DNA of 64,000 nucleotides, from the IMG/VR virus record IMGVR_UViG_3300042555_002820, positions 43,983 to 107,982 of that record; one strand, given 5' to 3'. Of this stretch, positions 51,271 to 61,347 are shown one piece after another; position 1 is the first letter of the stretch, and every line of letters starts with the position of its first letter. Below the pieces are notes generated by a model. That model was not told where the DNA came from. It worked only from the letters and a program-made list of their open reading frames with translations, and did no database searches. This DNA comes from a virus. Position numbers and translations under genes: made by a program.

Positions 51271-54200
51271 ATGCAATATACTCTTTTAAAAAATATAAAT
51301 TTAAATAACACATTTGAGATTGATAGAACTCAACTTAGAAGTCTATCACTTTCGAATGAAAAAAACGTAACTATTTCTTTACCTTTAAGAAATGTTACTA
51401 AAGATATTAATCTTACTAAGGCCAATATTTTTTCAGATAATTTTAATCTGTTATCATCAAGTGGGGATGTTTGCGGGGTTGATTTGGGTACCCATTATAG
51501 AGGTAAATTAGTAGATGACGAAAATTCTATAGTGTCTATTAGTTTTTTCAATGACCAAATTCATGGACATATTGTTTCACAAGATGGTACATTTGATATT
51601 AACCATCACGGTGACCTAATTTTTTCAACAGACTTAGTAGAAGGTCAACCTGACTTTAACTGCGGTACATCACATGAATCTGAAATACCCAAACAAAAAC
51701 AAACGTCTAGAAAAAACACAAAAAAACAAGATTTACAAAAACAAATCAACTCCAAAACAATTAACCCATATATTACTGAAGTCTCTACAAAATTAGTTAG
51801 ATTAGATTGGGAGATAGAATATGACATATTCCAAGCTTACGGGACAAGTACTTGGTGTAGAATTTTTGCTTTATTTAATGCATCGGCAACTCTTTTTGCC
51901 AACGATGGTATACAAGTTGTTTTATCTACCTTATATGGATGGGATTCATTTGCCTCACCATACATAAATTATTATTCAACCGTTACACCTGGCTCATCTG
52001 CCAGTGGATTGGGTGGAATAATTAGAAATTATAGAAAATATTGGGGTGACGGTAATATACCTCCAGGAGCACAATCTTGGCAATTTCAAGGTGATTTAAA
52101 ACACCTTTTGGCTATATCATATCCTATATTACCTGGACTTGGAGCGGGAGGTGTCTCAGACGGTCTTGGTACTTTATGTAACCCATTTTCGACCTCTACC
52201 ACTACTGGAAGTGCTGACTCTCCAGTTGTGTTCAGTCAATTGTTTCAGAGTCAAATTACAACTAATCCAAGTTCCACAGTTTATACATGGAATGTTAATG
52301 TTGTGACACACGAACAAGGTCATGCGTTTGATTCTCCACATACTTTTGGTTGTTATTGGAATGTTACTAATTGGACTCCTGGCGCTGAACCTATAGGTTG
52401 TGAAAGAATTGACAGTTGTAGATTCGAAAACAACACTTATTCTTTTTGCAGTGTTAATGGAAGCTTTCCATTATGTATAGACAATGGTTTTCCTGTAAAC
52501 GGAGGTACAATCATGTCCTATTGTCATCAAATTGCGGTAGGTATAAATTTTGCAAATGGATTTGGTCCCCAACCACAACAGAGAATAGTCAATTTTATTA
52601 ATGAACTAACTTGTCTTTGCCCAACCATACAAAGAGATATCGATTTCACTTTTACAGTAACCGGAAATTCTATTCAAGTTGTAAATTTAAATACGGTTTA
52701 TCCAAGAATGTGGGTTTGGGATGGAATGGTTTCAGATACTGTGTTTATAAATGAATTGGAACAAAATGGGGGAGTTGGGAATTTTATGCCAAACTCATTA
52801 TTTACCTCAGGTAAAATTGGACTTTCATTCGAATTTCCATTAAACTGTGAAGTTTGTTTTGATATAAACACTCTATTACCTGAACCGTGTTTTATCATAT
52901 GTGATAATGTTACACCAACACCAACCCCAACAAGAACTCAGACACCCACTAAAACACCAACCATTGGATTTGTCACACCAACCCCTACACGTACACGTAC
53001 AAGTACAGTAACATCAACACCAACTCCTACACGGACACGTACACAAACTTCTAATCTAATACCGTCATTAACACCAACAACTACTCAAACTCCAACACCA
53101 ACGAGAATACCAAATAATGTATGTACAGAACCAACGTCAGTTGCTTTTGGAAACGGAGCATCTTGGATATTAAATGGAATAACCTTAACCCATTCTTGGG
53201 ACCAAAACGTAACAATTATTACCGCAACAGGTACCTCAAGTTATTGTCAATCAAATCCAACTTTTTTAGCCCCCGATACGGTCGCTAACTTAGGTTGGAA
53301 TTCTAATATAAATGTTAGTGGTCCATTTACTTATAATATTGATTTTGATGTACCCGTAAATAATGTTCAGATTCTATATGCGGGTGCCGGTAATTCTGGT
53401 GTCCCATCATTAACTGAAACATTTACATTTACCACAAATACAGGTACCCCATCAATTGTACCCACATATACGTGTCTAACTACAATAAACGGTAATGTGT
53501 TAGTGGCCGGCTCCGGAAGTACATGGAGCTCGCCTAATCTTAACACCGGTACAGGTAAAATTACAATTAATAATTCCCAAAGTTACACAAGATTAACAAT
53601 TCAAGGTAACGGAGGTTCCCAATTTTGGAATGGAGCTGGAACTTCGTTTAAATTTTGTGTCCCATCACCAACATGTTGTAGTAGTTTTAGGCTAGACTCA
53701 AGTCCTTCAGATACAAGTGGAACTACTTTTTTAGTAGTTTTGTGTGACGGTACCATACAAAATATAAATGTACCAACAGGAACCTTCCAAGATTTAAATT
53801 GTGCTAATAATGTTTCTAAAATATCTGGTTTAGGCACTTACATAAGATATCCTGGATGTATATGTAATAGCCCAACCCCAACACCTACTAGAACTAAAAC
53901 TCCGGTGGTCCCTTCTTTGGGCGTTTTATTACTTTATGGTTTAGACATTTACACGTATCAAGTATCTACAAATAACCAAACTTTTTTTGGTACTTTAACT
54001 TTTACAGGAACCCCATTTTTTGAATCCAACGATATAACCCATACGAGTTCCAAAATTTTTGTTAAGGGGTATGTTGGTATAGATTTCGACGACCCTAATT
54101 TAATTTGTGCAATTGGTGAATGGAATTACACTATTAATCCATTTAGTTTAACATTTGTAAAATTTGTAGAACTACCCGACCCAATTGGTGAGTATCCAGG

Positions 54201-54969
54201 TTTGTTTGCAATAAACAATACCACTATTCTAACCTCGACTGATACTAACACAATACCCAATGGAATCGTTCAGATAAATATTTCTTCACCAACCCCGACG
54301 TTTACAACTATATTAGAATTTCCGTTTGGTTTCAGGACATTCGGTGATTATGTCTTAACGACTACAGGTAAATTACTTGTAATAGTTGTTGATTTTAATT
54401 TTAGAGATAAATACATATACCAATATGATTTTACAAATTTATCCGCAGGACCTGAGATAACTAAAATTTTAGGTGATGTTTTAGCAGAAAGATACCTTTT
54501 TGAGGATAATGGTAATTTATATTTTTTAACAAATTCATCACCATCTGAATTATATAGTGTAGGTCTAACTCCTCCATATGATTTAACTCAAACGAATACA
54601 CTTATATTCGATTTTTATAGCGGGGCGTCAAACACTTATTTAAACTCTACAGTTAATTTAATCCCTGGAGGACCAAGTTTAACTCCAACACAAACTCCCA
54701 CTATCACACCAACACCACAACCAACTAATATAGGTTGTGCTCAGTGTGTTAATTTACACCCTTGTGCTATCAGTAAATTTTTTGTAAGTTGTTGTGAGCC
54801 ATTTGATACAATCAGAATATATCTAATCCCTTTTCAAGTCGCTAATACATTGGTAAACGGTCAGTCATACTTTGTGGAGGCTGTCGGGTTTTCAAATTGC
54901 GCGGTATATAATGAGAATTTAAACACTGCAAATTTTTCTTTCGAGTATATTAATATAACACCACAATAA
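51271..54969 (+). CDS. Modular protein with metzincin (M12B/reprolysin-like) protease domain
   Basis: 1232 residues, no signal peptide. Residues 1-150 look like a protease prodomain ('YRGKLVDDENSIVSISFF' about 72-89). The protease (about 165-450) has the zinc site HEQGHAFDSPH (347-357; His347, Glu348, His351, His357) and the Met-turn 'GTIMSYC' (Met415), as in bacterial reprolysin-like metzincins. Asp354 replaces the usual Gly of HExxHxxGxxH. Cys-rich loops follow the zinc site. Downstream: linker (about 548-614), beta-sandwich (615-800), Cys-containing domain (801-866), beta-propeller (about 880-1135), and a C-terminal Cys-Cys module (1168-1232). Cleavage of host surface or extracellular proteins is inferred. 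It is followed after 13 bases by a paralogue. Confidence 0.85.
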   Translation: MQYTLLKNINLNNTFEIDRTQLRSLSLSNEKNVTISLPLRNVTKDINLTKANIFSDNFNLLSSSGDVCGVDLGTHYRGKLVDDENSIVSISFFNDQIHGHIVSQDGTFDINHHGDLIFSTDLVEGQPDFNCGTSHESEIPKQKQTSRKNTKKQDLQKQINSKTINPYITEVSTKLVRLDWEIEYDIFQAYGTSTWCRIFALFNASATLFANDGIQVVLSTLYGWDSFASPYINYYSTVTPGSSASGLGGIIRNYRKYWGDGNIPPGAQSWQFQGDLKHLLAISYPILPGLGAGGVSDGLGTLCNPFSTSTTTGSADSPVVFSQLFQSQITTNPSSTVYTWNVNVVTHEQGHAFDSPHTFGCYWNVTNWTPGAEPIGCERIDSCRFENNTYSFCSVNGSFPLCIDNGFPVNGGTIMSYCHQIAVGINFANGFGPQPQQRIVNFINELTCLCPTIQRDIDFTFTVTGNSIQVVNLNTVYPRMWVWDGMVSDTVFINELEQNGGVGNFMPNSLFTSGKIGLSFEFPLNCEVCFDINTLLPEPCFIICDNVTPTPTPTRTQTPTKTPTIGFVTPTPTRTRTSTVTSTPTPTRTRTQTSNLIPSLTPTTTQTPTPTRIPNNVCTEPTSVAFGNGASWILNGITLTHSWDQNVTIITATGTSSYCQSNPTFLAPDTVANLGWNSNINVSGPFTYNIDFDVPVNNVQILYAGAGNSGVPSLTETFTFTTNTGTPSIVPTYTCLTTINGNVLVAGSGSTWSSPNLNTGTGKITINNSQSYTRLTIQGNGGSQFWNGAGTSFKFCVPSPTCCSSFRLDSSPSDTSGTTFLVVLCDGTIQNINVPTGTFQDLNCANNVSKISGLGTYIRYPGCICNSPTPTPTRTKTPVVPSLGVLLLYGLDIYTYQVSTNNQTFFGTLTFTGTPFFESNDITHTSSKIFVKGYVGIDFDDPNLICAIGEWNYTINPFSLTFVKFVELPDPIGEYPGLFAINNTTILTSTDTNTIPNGIVQINISSPTPTFTTILEFPFGFRTFGDYVLTTTGKLLVIVVDFNFRDKYIYQYDFTNLSAGPEITKILGDVLAERYLFEDNGNLYFLTNSSPSELYSVGLTPPYDLTQTNTLIFDFYSGASNTYLNSTVNLIPGGPSLTPTQTPTITPTPQPTNIGCAQCVNLHPCAISKFFVSCCEPFDTIRIYLIPFQVANTLVNGQSYFVEAVGFSNCAVYNENLNTANFSFEYINITPQ
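52910..53112 (+). repeat. Pro/Thr/Arg-coding repeat
   Basis: Encodes [14 protein letters not shown]-like sequence, richer in Arg than other linkers (ACACGTACACGTAC and ACACGGACACGTAC blocks near 52987 and 53030). It lies directly after the protease region. Confidence 0.8.
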
Positions 54970-54982
54970 TTATATATAAAAT

Positions 54983-57900
54983 ATGAAGTCATTAAGTTTA
55001 CATAAGAGTTTTAACATCAACGGAAAGTTTCAATTAGATGATGATGTTTTTAGTGAATTAATGACTATGAAACACAGTCAAATTATGTTGACTGTACCAT
55101 TATCAGGTGTTGAAAAACAACTTATATTAAATAGAAATGATTTAAGTAAATCTAATTTAAGATTCACTACTGATGAAAATATTTCATCTTACATTGACAA
55201 TAGTGTACACTATGGGGGTAAAGTTGAAGGTTCTGCCAGTTCATTCGTTGCCGTATCATTCAGTGAATTTGGTATATACGGCATAGTTGAGGATGATTTT
55301 GTTCAATATGGTTTTGATAAAAACGAAGATGGTTCGTTTATTCTAACCAAACACGAGAATTTAATTGACCCTTGGGAATGCGGTGTTGACCCATCTAACA
55401 TGCCTAATAATACTGAAAATTACAGGTCTATTGATAGAAAAATCAAACAAGGTTATAGTTTAACATCAACAACAAAATGCATTAATGTTAGGTGGGATGT
55501 TGAGTTTAATGCAATACAAACCTTCGGTGGATTACCTCAAGCTCAGTCCTGGATTACCTCACTATTCAATGCAACTCAACAATTATATTTAAACGAAGGG
55601 ATTCAAATTTATTTACAAACTTTAAATTTCTTTACTTCAGGACCATCAGGGCTTTTTAATAGTAGCACCACACAAAGTCTTTTAAATTATACTAATTATA
55701 GAGTCCAACAGAATAATATTGTTGAAGATACCGCAATGTATTTATCTTTTGGACTTACAAATAGCGGTGGAGGAGTTGCCAATAGTATTGGTAGTATGTG
55801 TGGACAAGGTATTTTTGGTCCTTCAAGTGGACCACTTTCTGGAAAGACCGGTAGATTTTCTTACACACAAATGAGGATTGGTGATTCAGGTGCAACCCCA
55901 AGTTCTGTTTCTTATAGTCGTACAGTTAAAGTTGTAACACACGAACAAGGTCACGTATTCGGCTCACCTCACACTAAGGGTTGTTATTGGAATGTAACAA
56001 ATTGGACTCCTGGTTCTGACACATTCGGTTGTCAAATGTTGGATGGTTGTAATAATGGTCAAAATTTGGAGTGTCCTGATGGTGTAGGAGGAATAGGATA
56101 TGGAAGACCGTTATCTAACATTAGTTTTTGTAGCGCTTTTCCTTCATGTGCCGGATTAAACTGTGTCCCTCCAAATTGGTGTTGTGGAGTGCCCCCAGTT
56201 CCAAGTTTTGGAACTATTATGAGTTATTGCGATACTAACGGAGCAGCGCCAGTTAGTTTTGCGCTAGGTTTTGGTCCAATACCAAGACAAAGAATTATTG
56301 ATTTTATAAATGATGATTTTGACTGTATTACCTGTTCTGGCCCTCCAGTAGACCCAACCCCTCCACCAACCCCATCAAATACACCAACTAATACACCAAC
56401 CAAAACAATAACCCCATCTAAAACAAAAACACCGACTGTTACACCGTCTAACACCAAAACTCCAACAGTTACTAAAACACCATTTTTAAGTCCTGACCCA
56501 ACTTCATCACCGACACAAACACCATCAATAACGCCTAGTATTAATAATCAGACTGAATGTGAACAGTGTTTAGAAAATCATCCGTGTGCGACTCCAACTC
56601 CGACATCAATACCTTGCGCCGACCAAGTCATAACTGTACCAGTAACACCTCCTCAGACTATAATACCACTAACAAGATTTAGGAACAGTGTATATTCAAA
56701 CCAAGGTTCTATATTCTACATAAATGGATATAATTTTGGAGGAAATGGAACTAACTTTGCAGCTTCTCAAACTCCTAACGTTTGGAAGAATACCATTACG
56801 GTTATCGGACAAGAACAAGGACCTTTAAATCGAAGTGGTATATGGGCACCATCAGGTTTTGGATTCCCAATAGACACATGGTTAGGATTTTCGACTTGTT
56901 TTACGGGTATAACAGTTGGAAAAGTATATTGGGTGGGTATTGCTGGAGACAATTATTATAGAATATCTTTAGATGGTACTGAAATAGTAAATTCTTATTT
57001 TGGTACATACACTCCGGCAAATCCTCCTTTACAAAATTTATCATTCATTTATTGGCACGTATATCCTGTCTATATATCACCAGGAAATCATGTTATTACG
57101 GTTTTGGGGGCAAACGATGGAAATGCTGCGGTATTTGGATGTGAAATTTATGATAACACAATCCAAGAATTAACAGGAGCCACTTCTATAAATGATTTGA
57201 ATATTATCTTTACGACTTCTGGTTTTTCTGAAGCAACTGTGGTCCAAACTCTTGGGGGCATTGACTTACCAAGTGGTTATACGTGTCCTGTTGGTTATGT
57301 GTATAGGTCTTGTGCTGATGACTGCGTCAGATTAAATCCTTGTGAAACACTTACCCCAACTCCAACAATGACTAATACTCCGACAAAAACCCCAACAATT
57401 ACTCGGACTCCTTCAATGACTAAAACACCATTTTTATCACCGGACCCAACATCTTCACAGACTAAAACTCCAACTAATACTCCTACCAATACTAAGACTC
57501 CTACCAATACTAAGACTCCATTTGTAACTAATTCTCCGACACAAACACCCGTAGTTTCATCTAGCCCAACACAAACAGTACAAGGGCCTATAACCCCCAC
57601 ACCAACAACTACTATAACTCCAACAAAATGTTGTAGTAGATTTGAAATCTCAACATTTCAAGGAGGAACTGTTTCTATATTGCTTTGTCAAGATACTTTT
57701 CCTATAAATTTTCAGTTATCCGCAGGACAATATATTGACGGGTGTTTTCAAAGTGCAACATTAGTTAGCGGTACTGCCAGTATTTTAAGTTTTTATAATT
57801 GTAGTTGCACATTTCCAACTAACACCCCACCCCCAACCCAATCTATAACCCCCACAAAAACATCATTTTTTCCAACAACTACTCCAACAAAAACCCCCAT

Positions 57901-60900
57901 AAAAACATTTTTACCATGTCAATCCATATTGATGTCCGTTGAAAGAAGGGTTACTGGTCCAAATGGGTCACAAACATATTACCAAAATATCATGTATTAT
58001 GATATCTCAATTAATTCATACGTATATATAGCAGGAACTGGCTTTCCGTTTCCTCCCTATTCAGTATATGATGACATTGCTCATAGTAGAACTAAATTGT
58101 GGTATTTGAAAAGTAATTTTTCAAATGTATCATCACAACCTAACTGGCAGTCTATTCCGACTAACTACCCTGGAATTTACGAATATGATATAACTAATTG
58201 GCAACCATTTACTCTATCATTCAGTAGATTTATACCATATTTAATAGAAAACCCTACTTTGGGTCCTGACGGTTATCCTACCACCAGTATTAATTATTTA
58301 GGGGTATCTTTAGCCTACTTTGGTAATGACCAACAATTAATGGGTTCCCAATTAATTTTTCAATCAAATGATAGATTATCAATATTTGATATGACTCAAG
58401 ACCAAATCATAATAATTGATTTGAGAGCATTACCGTCTGTAACTTTAAGTAATGCCGGTGATATTGTTGTTTCATCTTTTGGACAAATATTCGTAATGGC
58501 AGGAGTTCAGACTGGCGGAAACTTTAGTTATTTTGCCGAAGTATATGTTTTTGAAAACATTCCTCCATATAATCAGAGTTATACTTTCAATTTTACAATT
58601 TTAACAAACGCTCCAGGTGCGGATACTGGAGGTATGTTTGAGTGGTACGGAAAAATATATTTTACATTCCAATCTTGTTATCAATGTCCCCAAGAACTTT
58701 ATGAAATAAGACAGACTCCTCCCTTTGGAATTACTTTTGTAGTTGAAATTGAATCAAGTCCTTTTTATTATATACGAGGAGCGTCTAGTATTTTTGATTG
58801 CCCAACCCCAACTCCAACAGGTGTAGAACCTACACCAACCCCAACAAGAACCAGAACACCTAGTAGACAAACACCAACACCAACAAGAACTCAAACCCCA
58901 ACACAAACAAGAACTCCATCTGTTACTCCAACAAATACAAGAACTCAAACCCCCACACCAACTCCTGGACTACCCCCAAGTCAAACACCAACAAATACAC
59001 AAACACCAACAAATACATCTACTAACACAAGAACCCCTACCAAAACTAAAACACCAGGATTAACGGCACCAACTACAACTCCTTCACAAACAAATTTTGC
59101 AACAAATACACCTACTAAAACATCCCAAGCTCCTGATTCTTCTCAAACACCAACCCCAACAAAAACTAAAACCACAACACCAACCCCAACAAAAACTAAA
59201 ACCCCAGGGTCAAGCCCTGACCCAACAACTAGTCCTACTGAAACACCGACTAAAACTCCAACTCAAACACCAACTAAAACTCAAACACCATCAATAACCC
59301 CTACTAAAACTAAAACCCCAACTCCGACCAAAACCATAGGAGCAACCCCTGACCCAACAACTAGTCCTACCGAAACCCCAACAAAAACCCCAACAAAAAC
59401 CCCAACAAATACATCAACACCCCCAAAAACACCTGACCCTACAACATCACCAACTCAAACTCCGACTAACACCCCAACTAAAACAAAGACTCAAACACCA
59501 ACAAAAACTTTTGTACCTGAAGTTTTGAAATTACAAGTTAAAAATAGAGATGGTGTTAATCCGATGAATATTGTATTAGGTAGTAACAATACGGGAGCAT
59601 TGAATGGTACCGTTGATTGGGGTAACGCCTTACCATTACAAAATTTTAATTTAGGAGCTTCGAGCAATACTACATTGACAAATACTTATGGACCGGGTAC
59701 ATTTACCGCAACAGTTAGCAACTTTAATCCACCGGCTCCTCTAGGCCAGTTAATCACAATAACATTACAAAGAATAAGTGAAATAATTCCTTTAAATACA
59801 TTCACAAGTACAAACTACCCTTCTTTGAGATTTGTAACAATATCGGCTTCAACATTAAATGAAATACCAATAACGTTCCCTAATAGTATTGAAAGTATTA
59901 GGTTCGAATTAGTACAGGGAGTGTTTAATTTTAACCCTGTCTCGATTGGTAACGGATTAAAACAAATTTATTTCATTGTAACCTCCGTACAAAATATAAA
60001 TTGGGATTTTTCCAACACTGTTTTGGAATGGTTCGAGGTGTTAGGAAGTCTTGGAACCTCTGGAGGAGGAAGCTTATCTTCAATAAATGTTACATTCCCA
60101 ACAACTATAAAAAATATTCTAATTAACAAGAATTATACATCAATATTACCACTACAAAATATGTCATTTAACTTAAACTTGACATATACCTCTTTAACTG
60201 GAATCACTATTACTGATAATAGACTATCCGCTTTTAGTGAAATCATCCCTCAAAATGTTCAAATAATTAATTTGAATAATAACAGTACTTCAAGCTCTGA
60301 TTTGAGAAATAGAATTAGTAATTTTACTCCAAATTTTTCAAATGCGACTAGTTTAACTACATTAGATATCAGTAATAATCAAGTTATCCCAAGTATACCT
60401 TCATCAATATCCTCATGTTCATCTTTGATAACTATTGATGCTTCTACAAATAACATTTCTACATTACCAACGTTACCTAATTCGGTTAGAACCTTAGATT
60501 TAGGGGCTAACAATTTTTCAGGAAATTTCTCATTTCCACTCCCAACAAACCTGAGAGTACTAGATTTGGGTCAAAACAACGTGGCGAAAAGAAATAGTAT
60601 AACTACTTTTTCATCCACACTAACTACAACTCAAATTTCGGCGTTTACAATAAATGCGAATTTGTTAACTTCGTGGACCACACAGTTCCCAAATACTATC
60701 AGAACTGTAGATTTTGCGGGCGCCGCTAATAATAGAAATCGCATTACCACCTTAGATTTAAGTTTGTTCCCTGGAATTGTTTCATTAGACATTTCCCAAC
60801 AGACTTACCTTTCAAGTGGTGTTACTTTAAAAAGTTTTACAGGGTTTATTAATTTTAATTCAGTATCCGCAACATTAAAATCTTTAGACATCAGTAATAA

Positions 60901-61279
60901 TATTTTTACATCTGGACCCTCAAATCTAACTCCACTACCACCAGGACTTACTGCGTTGACTATGAATAATATTTTTGGTCCGGGTGTAGTAGCAACGGTA
61001 GGTGGTTCTTATCCTTTTAGTAATTGGAATATACCTTTATTACCTACTTGTCCTAATATTAAAAATATTGAATTAAGATATAGTAAATTAACACAGACTG
61101 CGGTAGACTTTATACTATGTAATTTATCCGCAACTACTGTGGTAGGTGGTACATTATACTTGGATAATTCAAATGGCACTGGAGACGCGGTTAATTCAGC
61201 TCCATCAGCCATTGGAATAGGTTGTAGAAATACTTTGACAGGTACTCCTAAAAACTGGACAGTACTTGTTGCTCAGTAA
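54983..61279 (+). CDS. Giant metzincin protease-adhesin with C-terminal leucine-rich repeats
   Basis: 2098 residues, no signal peptide. Order: prodomain-like region (1-150; '[19 protein letters not shown]'); metzincin protease (about 155-450) with a perfect [11 protein letters not shown] (320-330; Gly327 present) and Met-turn 'GTIMSYC' (Met413); linker (456-546); PA14-like domain (550-790), a clear relative of that in the gene at 4957; linker; a Cys-containing domain (about 882-946); a short linker; beta-propeller (about 980-1273); a 240-residue linker; and a leucine-rich-repeat region (about 1510-2098; '[11 protein letters not shown]', '[11 protein letters not shown]', '[11 protein letters not shown]'). 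The combination suggests a protease delivered to a surface target through several binding modules. It is the tandem paralogue of the gene at 51271. Confidence 0.85.
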   Translation: MKSLSLHKSFNINGKFQLDDDVFSELMTMKHSQIMLTVPLSGVEKQLILNRNDLSKSNLRFTTDENISSYIDNSVHYGGKVEGSASSFVAVSFSEFGIYGIVEDDFVQYGFDKNEDGSFILTKHENLIDPWECGVDPSNMPNNTENYRSIDRKIKQGYSLTSTTKCINVRWDVEFNAIQTFGGLPQAQSWITSLFNATQQLYLNEGIQIYLQTLNFFTSGPSGLFNSSTTQSLLNYTNYRVQQNNIVEDTAMYLSFGLTNSGGGVANSIGSMCGQGIFGPSSGPLSGKTGRFSYTQMRIGDSGATPSSVSYSRTVKVVTHEQGHVFGSPHTKGCYWNVTNWTPGSDTFGCQMLDGCNNGQNLECPDGVGGIGYGRPLSNISFCSAFPSCAGLNCVPPNWCCGVPPVPSFGTIMSYCDTNGAAPVSFALGFGPIPRQRIIDFINDDFDCITCSGPPVDPTPPPTPSNTPTNTPTKTITPSKTKTPTVTPSNTKTPTVTKTPFLSPDPTSSPTQTPSITPSINNQTECEQCLENHPCATPTPTSIPCADQVITVPVTPPQTIIPLTRFRNSVYSNQGSIFYINGYNFGGNGTNFAASQTPNVWKNTITVIGQEQGPLNRSGIWAPSGFGFPIDTWLGFSTCFTGITVGKVYWVGIAGDNYYRISLDGTEIVNSYFGTYTPANPPLQNLSFIYWHVYPVYISPGNHVITVLGANDGNAAVFGCEIYDNTIQELTGATSINDLNIIFTTSGFSEATVVQTLGGIDLPSGYTCPVGYVYRSCADDCVRLNPCETLTPTPTMTNTPTKTPTITRTPSMTKTPFLSPDPTSSQTKTPTNTPTNTKTPTNTKTPFVTNSPTQTPVVSSSPTQTVQGPITPTPTTTITPTKCCSRFEISTFQGGTVSILLCQDTFPINFQLSAGQYIDGCFQSATLVSGTASILSFYNCSCTFPTNTPPPTQSITPTKTSFFPTTTPTKTPIKTFLPCQSILMSVERRVTGPNGSQTYYQNIMYYDISINSYVYIAGTGFPFPPYSVYDDIAHSRTKLWYLKSNFSNVSSQPNWQSIPTNYPGIYEYDITNWQPFTLSFSRFIPYLIENPTLGPDGYPTTSINYLGVSLAYFGNDQQLMGSQLIFQSNDRLSIFDMTQDQIIIIDLRALPSVTLSNAGDIVVSSFGQIFVMAGVQTGGNFSYFAEVYVFENIPPYNQSYTFNFTILTNAPGADTGGMFEWYGKIYFTFQSCYQCPQELYEIRQTPPFGITFVVEIESSPFYYIRGASSIFDCPTPTPTGVEPTPTPTRTRTPSRQTPTPTRTQTPTQTRTPSVTPTNTRTQTPTPTPGLPPSQTPTNTQTPTNTSTNTRTPTKTKTPGLTAPTTTPSQTNFATNTPTKTSQAPDSSQTPTPTKTKTTTPTPTKTKTPGSSPDPTTSPTETPTKTPTQTPTKTQTPSITPTKTKTPTPTKTIGATPDPTTSPTETPTKTPTKTPTNTSTPPKTPDPTTSPTQTPTNTPTKTKTQTPTKTFVPEVLKLQVKNRDGVNPMNIVLGSNNTGALNGTVDWGNALPLQNFNLGASSNTTLTNTYGPGTFTATVSNFNPPAPLGQLITITLQRISEIIPLNTFTSTNYPSLRFVTISASTLNEIPITFPNSIESIRFELVQGVFNFNPVSIGNGLKQIYFIVTSVQNINWDFSNTVLEWFEVLGSLGTSGGGSLSSINVTFPTTIKNILINKNYTSILPLQNMSFNLNLTYTSLTGITITDNRLSAFSEIIPQNVQIINLNNNSTSSSDLRNRISNFTPNFSNATSLTTLDISNNQVIPSIPSSISSCSSLITIDASTNNISTLPTLPNSVRTLDLGANNFSGNFSFPLPTNLRVLDLGQNNVAKRNSITTFSSTLTTTQISAFTINANLLTSWTTQFPNTIRTVDFAGAANNRNRITTLDLSLFPGIVSLDISQQTYLSSGVTLKSFTGFINFNSVSATLKSLDISNNIFTSGPSNLTPLPPGLTALTMNNIFGPGVVATVGGSYPFSNWNIPLLPTCPNIKNIELRYSKLTQTAVDFILCNLSATTVVGGTLYLDNSNGTGDAVNSAPSAIGIGCRNTLTGTPKNWTVLVAQ
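56347..56625 (+). repeat. Pro/Thr-coding repeat between protease and PA14-like domain
   Basis: Encodes [20 protein letters not shown]-like sequence with an '[12 protein letters not shown]' word that recurs at about 57427 in the next linker. Confidence 0.8.
57349..57628 (+). repeat. Pro/Thr-coding repeat after the PA14-like domain
   Basis: About 90 residues; includes the exact short repeat CCTACCAATACTAAGACTCC in tandem near 57482-57519. Shares the 'FLSPDPTSS' word with the previous linker. Confidence 0.8.
58798..59515 (+). repeat. Longest Pro/Thr-coding repeat of the protease-LRR protein
   Basis: About 240 residues before the leucine-rich repeats. A '[15 protein letters not shown]' block is present in two near-identical copies (about 59219-59257 and 59351-59390) and again shortened near 59434. 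Confidence 0.85.
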
Positions 61280-61310
61280 AACTTATTATGTTATTTAAAT
61301 AATTTTTAAT

Positions 61311-61327
61311 CTATTTATATTTAAAAG
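61311..61327 (+). promoter_or_regulatory. Candidate late promoter (weak)
   Basis: CTATTTATATTTAAAAG lies in the 68-base gap before the ATG at 61348 and shares only the ATTTATA core with the best copies. Confidence 0.35.
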
Positions 61328-61347
61328 TAAAAGGTTAAAAATTTATA

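Noticed and set aside
51255-51275. A frameshift splitting one larger protein into the genes at 48069 and 51271
   Set aside because: The first ends in a complete C-terminal module and the second starts with a prodomain-like region matching the start of its paralogue at 54983, so they are two genes.
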